Shown here: in pieces, positions 1 to 5,407 of the stretch
Layout: the number at the start of each line of letters is the position of its first letter
How positions within the stretch are numbered: position 1 is the first letter of the stretch
Assembly (NCBI GenBank): GCA_910588895.1
Contig: CAJUSS010000161.1
Span: 1 to 7,188, forward strand
Direction: 5' to 3'
Source: an uncultured Lachnospiraceae bacterium
GTDB taxonomy: Bacteria; Bacillota; Clostridia; Lachnospirales; Lachnospiraceae
DNA: 7,188 bases
The notes under the pieces: generated by a model
The model's input: only the letters and a program-made list of their open reading frames with translations
What the model was told of the DNA's origin: nothing
Databases searched by the model: none
Translations under genes and position numbers: made by a program

Positions 1-769
1 CAAAGAGCAGGAGCTGATCCGTCCGGAGTCCCTCGATCCAGCATCTGCCGATGCCATACCCGAGAAAATAGATCAGGACCATCTCTCCGTCAAACTTCTT
101 CCGTTTTCGATACCACAACATAAAGATGAGCAAGCATAGGTTCCAAAGCGACTCGTAAAGAAAAGTCGGATGTACCTGGATGTATCCCACCCCCTGTTCT
201 ATGATGATATGATCGAGCAGCTCCTGGGAGATCATGGACGGGTTCACTAAAGAACGCTTGATCCGCATAGCCAAAAGGCTGTCCGTGTACCCGCCAAAGG
301 CCTCACAGTTAAAAAAGTTCCCCCACCGCCCGATGATCTGTCCCAGCACCAGCCCCAGGACACCGGTGTCCGCCAGGGAGAAAAACGGCTGTTTTCTCCG
401 CCAGGCAAAGATGAGCAGAGAAAGTACCGCTCCTATCACCCCGCCGTATATGGCCAGCCCTCCTGCCCGCAGGTTAAAGATCTGGAGCAGATCATCTTTA
501 TAAGCGTCCCATTCAAAGATCACATAATATGTACGTGCGCCGATGATCGCGCATATGATCCCATATAAGGCATAATCCAGATACAACTCCGGATCTTGTC
601 CGCGTCTTTTTGCATCCTTCTGCGCCAGCCAGATGCCCGCCAGCATACCGCACCCGATGATGATCCCGTAAAAAGCGATGCGGAATCCGAAGATGGTGAT
701 GCCGTTCTGCAGATGACTTATGGCGATGCCCAGATGCGGAAAGGAAATATCCACCCCGCTTGTTGTCAT
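1..769 (-). CDS. lgt: Prolipoprotein diacylglyceryl transferase (Lgt), C-terminus cut by window edge
   Basis: Lgt is an inner-membrane enzyme that moves diacylglycerol from phosphatidylglycerol onto the lipobox cysteine of prolipoproteins, the first step of lipoprotein maturation. I translated 256 codons from the ATG at 769 without a stop; the end lies beyond base 1. Visible family marks are GGLAIYGG (residues 103-110), the Lgt signature GRWGNFFNCEAFG (147-159), HPTFLYE (200-206) and GRCWIEGLRTD (241-251). By family knowledge R148, E156 and R242 correspond to E. coli R143, E151 and R239. The position of E. coli H103 is Tyr108 here. Several hydrophobic membrane segments are evident (for example 31-49, 66-84, 104-122, 208-220). 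The start is supported by AGGAG nine bases upstream. Since relatives are usually 260-330 residues, little is missing. The gene is divergent from ychF and has its own promoter. Confidence 0.95.
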   Translation of the reverse strand, partial: MTTSGVDISFPHLGIAISHLQNGITIFGFRIAFYGIIIGCGMLAGIWLAQKDAKRRGQDPELYLDYALYGIICAIIGARTYYVIFEWDAYKDDLLQIFNLRAGGLAIYGGVIGAVLSLLIFAWRRKQPFFSLADTGVLGLVLGQIIGRWGNFFNCEAFGGYTDSLLAMRIKRSLVNPSMISQELLDHIIIEQGVGYIQVHPTFLYESLWNLCLLIFMLWYRKRKKFDGEMVLIYFLGYGIGRCWIEGLRTDQLLLF

Positions 770-807
770 GTTGCACAACTCCTCTCTTCCTTAAAATGAT
801 CTATTAC

Positions 808-836
808 ATTTTAACCCTAAAGTCGGGGAAATGCAA
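808..836 (-). promoter_or_regulatory. Probable sigma-A-type promoter of lgt
   Basis: On the minus strand a TTGCAT -35 box (831-836) and a TAAAAT -10 box (808-813) are separated by exactly 17 bases. This predicts a transcript start near 801 and a leader of about 30 bases before the lgt ATG at 769. The match and spacing are good, but this is sequence inference only. Confidence 0.65.
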
Positions 837-1023
837 CTTTATTCGATCGACAGGATGTGGGGGGTTTCGACAGAGAGATATGTATGACCGCCGGCTTATG
901 ACAGCCCGCCTGGCAGCCAGCGCGAAATTTGCACTTTCATTTCTATGGGATCTGTGATATCCTTATGGCTGTACTACTCTGTTGATAACAAAAGAAAGTC
1001 TATAGATAGGAAGGTATAGCAAG

Positions 1024-2121
1024 ATGAGATTAGGTATCGTAGGATTGCCGAACGTGGGCAAGAGCACCCTCTTTAATTCCTTGACAAAAGCCGGGGCGGA
1101 ATCGGCGAACTATCCGTTCTGCACGATCGACCCCAATATCGGTGTGGTGGCCGTGCCCGATCCCCGGTTAAAGCAGCTGGCGGCGCTGTACGATTCGGAG
1201 AAGATCACACCGGCGACGATCGAATTCGTGGATATCGCCGGGCTGGTAAAGGGCGCTTCTAAAGGAGAAGGCCTGGGGAACCAATTCCTCTCCAACATCC
1301 GCGAGGTGGATGCGATCATCCATGTGGTCCGGTGCTTTGAGGACGGGAACGTGATCCATGTGGACGGCAGCGTGGATCCGCTGCGGGATATCGAGACCAT
1401 CGATCTGGAATTGATCTTTTCCGACATAGAGATCCTGGAGCGGCGTATCGCCAAGACCGCAAAGGGCGCGTTCAACAATAAAGAGCTGGCAAAGGAAGTA
1501 GATCTCTTAAAGCGGATCAAGGCCCACTTGGAGGAAGGAAAGCTGGCAAAGAGCATGGAGTTTGCGGATGAGGACGAGTTTGCTTTTGTAGATTCCTTGA
1601 ACCTCTTGACCTGGAAGCCGGTGATCTTCGCCGCCAACGTGGCAGAAGACCAGCTGGCCGATGACGGCGCTTCCGATCCAAATGTGCAAAAGGTACAAGA
1701 TCTTGCCAAAGCGAACGCTTCTGAGGTCTTTGTCATCTGCGCCCAGATCGAGCAGGAGATCGCGGAGCTGGATGAGGATGAGAAGGCCATGTTCTTAGAA
1801 GACTTAGGCCTTAAGGAGTCTGGCTTAGACAAGCTGATCGCCGCCAGCTACCGGATCTTAGGCCTGATCAGCTACCTGACCGCCGGTGTCACGGAGACCA
1901 GAGCATGGACCATCAAGGTAGGGACAAAGGCCCCCCAGGCTGCCGGAAAGATCCACTCCGACTTCGAGCGTGGATTCATCCGGGCCGAGGTGGTGAACTA
2001 CCAAGATCTTTTGGACTGCAAGACTTACCCGGCCGCAAAGGAAAAGGGGCTGGTGCGGTCCGAAGGGAAGGAATACGTGGTGAAGGATGGAGATGTGATC
2101 TTGTTCCGGTTCAATGTGTAA
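1024..2121 (+). CDS. ychF: Redox-regulated ATPase YchF (Obg/OLA1 family)
   Basis: This is a complete 365-residue cytosolic P-loop NTPase, the usual length for YchF/OLA1. The family prefers ATP to GTP, binds ribosomes and is linked to stress and translation control. The P-loop GLPNVGKS is at residues 7-14, and G3 is DIAG (70-73) followed by LVKGASKGEGLGNQFL. The G4 position reads NVAE (205-208) in place of the GTPase NKxD, which fits the ATP preference. A charged helical insertion spans about 130-190, and the C-terminal TGS domain (about 282-365) includes TAGVTETRAWTI and GDFERGFIRAEV-like sequence (here HSDFERGFIRAEV). A hydrophobic residue follows the G3 glycine, as in HAS-type NTPases that lack the catalytic glutamine. 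The ATG is preceded by AGGAAGG with a nine-base spacer. The gene is single, divergent from lgt and closed by a terminator; no clear promoter could be picked in the 837-1007 spacer, which otherwise shows nothing recognisable. Confidence 0.97.
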   Translation: MRLGIVGLPNVGKSTLFNSLTKAGAESANYPFCTIDPNIGVVAVPDPRLKQLAALYDSEKITPATIEFVDIAGLVKGASKGEGLGNQFLSNIREVDAIIHVVRCFEDGNVIHVDGSVDPLRDIETIDLELIFSDIEILERRIAKTAKGAFNNKELAKEVDLLKRIKAHLEEGKLAKSMEFADEDEFAFVDSLNLLTWKPVIFAANVAEDQLADDGASDPNVQKVQDLAKANASEVFVICAQIEQEIAELDEDEKAMFLEDLGLKESGLDKLIAASYRILGLISYLTAGVTETRAWTIKVGTKAPQAAGKIHSDFERGFIRAEVVNYQDLLDCKTYPAAKEKGLVRSEGKEYVVKDGDVILFRFNV

Positions 2122-2137
2122 AACACACAGAAAAGAT

Positions 2138-2175
2138 GAGAGGCTGGTCCACCATACACCAGCCTCTCCGTTTTT
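2138..2175. terminator. Intrinsic terminator, probably bidirectional
   Basis: A perfect 11-bp inverted repeat (2138-2148 GAGAGGCTGGT, 2158-2168 ACCAGCCTCTC) with a nine-base loop is followed by CG and five T. It lies 16 bases after the ychF stop, so it should end that transcript. Read on the minus strand the same stem is followed by ATCTTTT, and the last minus-strand gene stops at 2200, so it can also serve the converging acyltransferase transcript, more weakly because its T-tract is short. Confidence 0.85.
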
Positions 2176-2199
2176 ATATATCCGATGCCACGACCACTG

Positions 2200-2925
2200 C
2201 TATCGCTTTCTATCTGCTCTTTTCAGCCCATTATGCACATTTACGACCGCCCCTGCCACAGACAAGATCAAGATGCTCTTGATCATAAACACACTGATCC
2301 AGGTCATCGGGACCGGAAGGCATGTGAGCAACGGGGCATCTTGATCCATATACATCAACTCGATACAATGGATCCCCAAGATGATCATCGAATTTTTTCC
2401 GATCCAGGCAAAGGCCACACCGATCCACCTGCAGTGCTCCAGATATCTGGAGACCGATATCAATAGGATACTCCCCGCAGCAGCTTCGACCAATGTAAAT
2501 ATCCCTGCCGGATAAGACCGCATAGACATATCGATACTGGACCGTAAGATGAGCACACAGCTCACCCATACTGCAGCGGGAAGGACCAGTGTATAGATAA
2601 GCTCTTTATCTAAAAAGCCACTCCTTCTCATCCAGTCCCCCAAGGCTATAAAGATAAGGGCCACAAGCGCCACATCCAGGCTCCATGGCAGGAACGCATA
2701 GTCCTGTCCGGTCCGATAGCCCGCATAGGCGAGCACCGCGATCAGCCCATAACAGAGCCATTTGTTTTTCTGAAAAAAGTGCATGATCACAACATAAAGG
2801 TTCCTGGTGATGAACAGAGCGCACACAAACCATATCACCCATACCGAGTCAAAGCTCTGGAATCTGGTCGAGACCTTGCTCATCCCTCCCACCATTGCTT
2901 TTATCTTATGTAAAAATAAGCTCAA
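2200..2925 (-). CDS. C-terminal fragment of frameshifted acyltransferase 3
   Basis: This open frame of up to 241 codons can begin at a TTG that overlaps the previous stop codon (shared bases TTGA); an in-frame ATG follows ten codons later. It carries roughly seven hydrophobic membrane segments and aligns by eye with residues about 98-336 of the intact neighbour. Frame continuity extends upstream of the TTG, which argues that the TTG is not a natural start and that this is the rest of a broken gene. It lacks the N-terminal DIAKG/GHT histidine motif. Confidence 0.45.
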   Translation of the reverse strand: MSLFLHKIKAMVGGMSKVSTRFQSFDSVWVIWFVCALFITRNLYVVIMHFFQKNKWLCYGLIAVLAYAGYRTGQDYAFLPWSLDVALVALIFIALGDWMRRSGFLDKELIYTLVLPAAVWVSCVLILRSSIDMSMRSYPAGIFTLVEAAAGSILLISVSRYLEHCRWIGVAFAWIGKNSMIILGIHCIELMYMDQDAPLLTCLPVPMTWISVFMIKSILILSVAGAVVNVHNGLKRADRKR

Positions 2926-3248
2926 TACCGACCATCCCCACTCCGGACGACCGGATATATCACTGCCGACAACATGCAGACGATCACATAAGGGACTAAA
3001 AGAGATCTTGCTGACCGTAAAAAGGTCCTTTTTATATCATAGGACTTTATAAAATAACCATTTGCGATAACAAAAAAAGGCATATGGAACGAAAAGATCG
3101 CTCCTCTGACCATGACCGGTGCCTCCGTATGTCCAAGGATCATGAGCATGATCGCGATCCCTTTGGCGATATCCCAGTACTGCACTCTTTGCAACGGCCA
3201 TCCCTTTTCTCCCTGGCTTGTCCGGTCCATCCCTTGTCTCATCTCCAT
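2922..3248 (-). CDS. N-terminal fragment of frameshifted acyltransferase 3
   Basis: This is the 108-codon open frame carrying the conserved N-terminal motif (WDIAKG, GHT, FHMPFF, LLVPY) and about three membrane segments. It ends in residues GDGRY that have no counterpart in the intact paralog, as expected after a frameshift. It has the putative catalytic histidines but lacks about two thirds of the family fold, so it is unlikely to be active alone. Confidence 0.45.
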   Translation of the reverse strand: MEMRQGMDRTSQGEKGWPLQRVQYWDIAKGIAIMLMILGHTEAPVMVRGAIFSFHMPFFVIANGYFIKSYDIKRTFLRSARSLLVPYVIVCMLSAVIYPVVRSGDGRY

Positions 3249-3255
3249 CCCCTTC

Positions 3256-3302
3256 TATAGCGGTCTATATGCCTCTCCCACCTGCAGATCGGCCCACCGA
3301 TC
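3256..3302 (-). other. Two small hairpins in the linker between the acyltransferase genes
   Basis: GATCGG (3287-3292) and CCGATC (3297-3302) form a 6-bp stem with a four-base loop that covers the stop codon of the intact acyltransferase. TATAG (3256-3260) and CTATA (3265-3269) form a 5-bp stem just before the next gene's ribosome binding region. Neither is followed by a T-tract on the minus strand, so they are not intrinsic terminators. They might affect mRNA stability or downstream translation, or be chance. Confidence 0.3.
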
Positions 3303-4311
3303 AAGGGCTATCTTTTTTCTCAGCCCCAAAGATCGATGCTAATGGCCGCACCCTCAATACAAGGCATACTCCAAGCGAACACCAGACCACCTTCCCCAGA
3401 AATGTCAGACACCCAGATATAAGTCCTCTCTCGATCCCTGCCATCGCCCATATCTCTTTCCAAGGAACAAATGTCAGTTCGACCACATGGAAACACAGGA
3501 TGATCAGCGAATATCTCCCAAACCACTTTAGGCTGGCATTGATCTTAGGCAGCTTTTCAAACATCTGCGCAGAGACAAGGACCAGATAGCTTCCCGCGGC
3601 CCCGCCTGATATATCGACCAAAAGATCTTCCGAATAGTTTCCGACCAGGTAAAACCGTCCTCTGTCCAGATACAAGCAGACCGCCCACAAGACAAAGGCA
3701 GCGACAGGCCACCAGATCTTCGGTCTTTCTAGGATCTGCTTTTTTATCCTAAGCCCTCTCCCCGCACAGACAAACACCAATGCCAACATAGCCGATTGGA
3801 TGCTCCACGGGAGATAAACATATCTTACGGTCCAATATCCGATCAACGCCAGTAAGATCACACCTAAAAGGCACCATTTTTTGTCGATCAACACGCCATA
3901 CAGGATACTTGCCCAAAACATGGCAGGCAAGAACCATATAGCGCCGATCGCCTTGATATAAAAGGGCTGGGTATATGTGTTCCCGCTCCCATAGAGCGCA
4001 GCATATGACCAGGATAAGACCTCTTTCCCTATATCGCTCGTCCTGCCTGTAAAGACAGCCGACAATGCCGCCAAAAAAATGATGCTCACGCAGGTAGCCA
4101 TATACGGAACGATCAGCCGTCTAAACTTATCACGGCATAGGGATCCCAGATCCTGTTTTTTCATAAAAAAACCGCTGATCATAAAAAACAGCGGCATGTG
4201 AAATGTAAACACTAACATGATAGCCATCCGGATCGATGAATGCCCTAAGATCACACATAATATCCCTATACCTTTTGCTATATCAAAATAACCGATCCGC
4301 TTCTTTTCCAT
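3301..4311 (-). CDS. Acyltransferase 3 family membrane protein (COG3594-like, fucose 4-O-acetylase related)
   Basis: This is an integral membrane protein of 336 residues with about ten hydrophobic segments, typical in length for the acyltransferase-3 family, whose members O-acylate (usually O-acetylate) sugars of glycans or surface polymers. The conserved N-terminal core is present: YFDIAKGIGI (8-17), GHS with His24, FTFHMPLFF with His38, and RRLIVPY (64-70). His24 is the likely catalytic residue by family knowledge. The acceptor cannot be told: no glycosyltransferase or polysaccharide genes are in view. I chose the ATG at 4311 rather than one at 4341 because the protein then begins in the family-typical way and does not intrude into the DUF1292 gene. 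The ribosome site AGGAGG sits only three bases before the start and overlaps the upstream stop, suggesting coupled translation. Its own stop is 52 bases before a frameshifted paralog. Confidence 0.88.
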   Translation of the reverse strand: MEKKRIGYFDIAKGIGILCVILGHSSIRMAIMLVFTFHMPLFFMISGFFMKKQDLGSLCRDKFRRLIVPYMATCVSIIFLAALSAVFTGRTSDIGKEVLSWSYAALYGSGNTYTQPFYIKAIGAIWFLPAMFWASILYGVLIDKKWCLLGVILLALIGYWTVRYVYLPWSIQSAMLALVFVCAGRGLRIKKQILERPKIWWPVAAFVLWAVCLYLDRGRFYLVGNYSEDLLVDISGGAAGSYLVLVSAQMFEKLPKINASLKWFGRYSLIILCFHVVELTFVPWKEIWAMAGIERGLISGCLTFLGKVVWCSLGVCLVLRVRPLASIFGAEKKDSP

Positions 4312-4314
4312 AGC

Positions 4315-4320
4315 CCTCCT
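4315..4320 (-). promoter_or_regulatory. Ribosome binding site of the intact acyltransferase, overlapping the DUF1292 stop
   Basis: The minus strand reads TAGGAGGGCTATG: the TAG is the DUF1292 stop, AGGAGG is the Shine-Dalgarno and ATG (4311) is the acyltransferase start. Only seven bases separate stop and start, so terminating ribosomes can re-initiate. The three-base spacer is shorter than usual. Confidence 0.6.
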
Positions 4321-4666
4321 ACACCAGATCGTCCAGATCATCCTCGCCTACGATCTCGTCATATTCGGCTGCATCCAGCATCTCATCAAAGGCATCCGAG
4401 ACCCTCTCGAATTCGTCGTCATCCTCGATATTCTCCAGATCCGGCTGTCCGTCCTCGTCCTCCATATATCGATAGAGATAGACCTCTCCCTCCTCTGCCG
4501 CAGGGCCTTCCATGGGCAGCAGCGCGATATACTCTTTATCACCGGCTGTAAAGATGTTCAGTACCACACATTCCAGTGTGCTATCATCATCCAATGTCAA
4601 AGTGACTGTCGTCTCCTCTTGTCCTCCCTCGTTCAGACTACGATCGGGTCTTTCTTTATCTTTCAT
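4319..4666 (-). CDS. DUF1292 domain protein (YrzB-like), acidic, unknown function
   Basis: This small soluble protein of 115 residues resembles DUF1292 (YrzB type), a family widespread in Firmicutes whose function is not established. The recognisable domain is residues about 20-80: VTLTLDDDSTLECVVLNIF, then GDKEYIALLPM (42-52), EVYLYRYMEDEDG (61-73) and LENIEDDDEFE. A very acidic helical tail (81-115, SDAFDEMLDAAEYDE and EDDLDDLV) follows. The start at 4666 is chosen because AAGGAGG lies eight bases upstream; an in-frame ATG at 4714 would give 16 more residues but includes this ribosome site as coding sequence. A possible promoter lies at 4712-4740. The gene is tightly coupled to the following acyltransferase. 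In Bacillus the family sits near ruvX (yrrK); that neighbourhood is not seen here. Confidence 0.88.
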   Translation of the reverse strand: MKDKERPDRSLNEGGQEETTVTLTLDDDSTLECVVLNIFTAGDKEYIALLPMEGPAAEEGEVYLYRYMEDEDGQPDLENIEDDDEFERVSDAFDEMLDAAEYDEIVGEDDLDDLV

Positions 4667-4674
4667 CTGCTCAT

Positions 4675-4681
4675 CCTCCTT
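4675..4681 (-). promoter_or_regulatory. Ribosome binding site that fixes the DUF1292 start
   Basis: AAGGAGG on the minus strand, eight bases before the ATG at 4666, is a near-perfect Shine-Dalgarno. It decides for this start over the upstream in-frame ATG at 4714. Confidence 0.75.
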
Positions 4682-4711
4682 ATCACAGACCATATCGGCT
4701 CTTCGCCAGAT

Positions 4712-4740
4712 CATCTAGCATCTTTTATCCACTTTATCAA
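4712..4740 (-). promoter_or_regulatory. Possible extended -10 promoter ahead of the DUF1292 gene
   Basis: On the minus strand TTGATA (4735-4740, five of six matches to the -35 consensus) is followed after 17 bases by TAGATG (4712-4717, three of six matches to the -10 consensus), with TGC immediately upstream of the -10, an extended -10 element. It would start transcription near 4705, inside the 140-base gap after the adenosyltransferase gene. The weak -10 box keeps confidence low. The rest of that gap (4741-4806) shows no convincing terminator. Confidence 0.4.
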
Positions 4741-4806
4741 ACTATGCGCAGAAAAGCAACCAAAATATCGCGCAAGTTCCAAAGCTATGCCGCAAGCCGT
4801 CCCATC

Positions 4807-5337
4807 TCAATATTCGATCCCTTCTCTGGCTCCTATCCCCCTTTCAAATGGATGCCTAAGCGGCTCCATCTCGGTCACATAGTCGGCTCTCCCTATGATC
4901 TCTTTCCATGGCCGCCGCCCGGTCAGTACAACTTCCAGCGCTTCTGGCTTTCCATCCAGGAACATCTCCAGCTTCCCTTTTTCCACCAGTCCATTAACAC
5001 AGGCCCCAATGACCTCATCCAAGATCAACAAGTCTACATCCTGGATATCCCTTATCGCCCTTTCAAACAAGCGGTCATGATACAACGCCGCTTTTCTGCG
5101 CACTTCATCATCCATCTGAAAGGTAAAGCCAAAATTTTTTTCACAAGGCAGCACATCGATCCCCAAGATCTTACGGAGTACAGGGACCTCTCCGGAATCC
5201 TCCGTCTTTAAAAAACGGGCGATCCTCACTTTTTTCCCCCTGCCCGCTGCCCGGACTGCAAGCCCAAGAGCGGCAGTGGTCTTTCCCTTTCCGTTCCCGC
5301 AATAGATATGGATCAGCCCAAACTCCTGGTATGCCAT
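4807..5337 (-). CDS. cobO: ATP:corrinoid adenosyltransferase (CobO/CobA/BtuR type)
   Basis: This 176-residue cytosolic enzyme transfers the 5'-deoxyadenosyl group of ATP to the cobalt of reduced corrinoids, making adenosylcobalamin or its precursors. The P-loop GNGKGKTT is at residues 14-21, followed by LGLAVRAAGRGKKVRIARFLK, the family's SGE (48-50), LLILDEVIGA (103-112) and EVVLTGRRP (135-143). The C-terminal HPFERGIGAREGIEY (162-176) is like clostridial members. Length matches the BtuR/CobO family (about 170-200). The ATG at 5337 has AAGGA seven bases upstream. It follows the helicase gene by 70 bases without an evident promoter, so co-transcription is likely. No cobalamin synthesis, transport or B12-dependent enzyme gene is in view, and no B12 riboswitch was recognised upstream, so this copy may act in salvage. 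CobO versus BtuR/CobA naming cannot be settled from sequence. Confidence 0.93.
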   Translation of the reverse strand: MAYQEFGLIHIYCGNGKGKTTAALGLAVRAAGRGKKVRIARFLKTEDSGEVPVLRKILGIDVLPCEKNFGFTFQMDDEVRRKAALYHDRLFERAIRDIQDVDLLILDEVIGACVNGLVEKGKLEMFLDGKPEALEVVLTGRRPWKEIIGRADYVTEMEPLRHPFERGIGAREGIEY

Positions 5338-5407
5338 ACCACCATCCTTTTCTTTATCGCCTGTGGAACATCGGCCATCTGCATATGGGCGTATCGCTTC
5401 TGCCCAG

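Larger units (their letters stand above)
2200..3248 (-). pseudogene. Acyltransferase 3 family membrane protein, disrupted by a frameshift
   Basis: Two overlapping minus-strand frames together rebuild one acyltransferase-3 protein of about 348 codons, close to the intact neighbour's 336. The upstream frame (108 codons from 3248) holds the N-terminal core: WDIAKGIAIMLMILGHT with His40 and FSFHMPFF with His55, then LLVPY. It stops at 2922-2924. The other frame then continues with VLS, IWFVCALF, FLPWSLD and a C-terminal block ending near FAWIGKNSMIILGIHCIEL, each with a counterpart in the neighbour (VLS, IWFLPAMF, YLPWSIQ, LKWFGRYSLIILCFHVVEL). Adding one G to the GGGG run at 2936-2939 would join the frames, so a one-base loss there is the simplest explanation, although anywhere in about 2926-2990 would do. 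The start at 3248 has AAGGGG directly against it; the ATG at 3242, six bases beyond that motif, is a likely alternative. It could be a true pseudogene, a strain-level phase variant or a sequencing error. Confidence 0.8.

Noticed and set aside
858..890. GGGGGTTTCGACAGAG, resembling the 5' end of tmRNA
   Set aside because: No tag-peptide frame and no tRNA-like 3' end with TTCGA and CCA follow; only about 130 bases remain before ychF, far short of a tmRNA.
929..1008. Possible ychF promoters (TTGCAC at 929-934, TTGATA at 982-987)
   Set aside because: Candidate -10 boxes lie at poor spacing (20-21 or 13-15 bases), and the second would place the start inside the ribosome binding site.
1110..1832. 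A 240-codon open frame antisense to ychF
   Set aside because: It lies wholly inside ychF on the opposite strand, is rich in Ser/Arg low-complexity sequence and resembles no family; it is a by-product of ychF codon use.
2925..2945. Programmed -1 ribosomal frameshift joining the acyltransferase halves
   Set aside because: The required shift is -1, but the codons AGT GGG GAT do not form an X XXY YYZ slippery heptamer, and no strong downstream stem was seen. A one-base deletion is simpler.
4740..4806. Terminator between the adenosyltransferase and DUF1292 genes
   Set aside because: The only pairing noticed is a 5-bp TGCGC/GCGCA stem with a loop of about 20 bases and no T-tract, too weak to call.
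4744..5211. A 155-codon plus-strand frame over the adenosyltransferase
   Set aside because: It overlaps a clear CobO-type gene on the other strand and shows no family motif or ribosome site.
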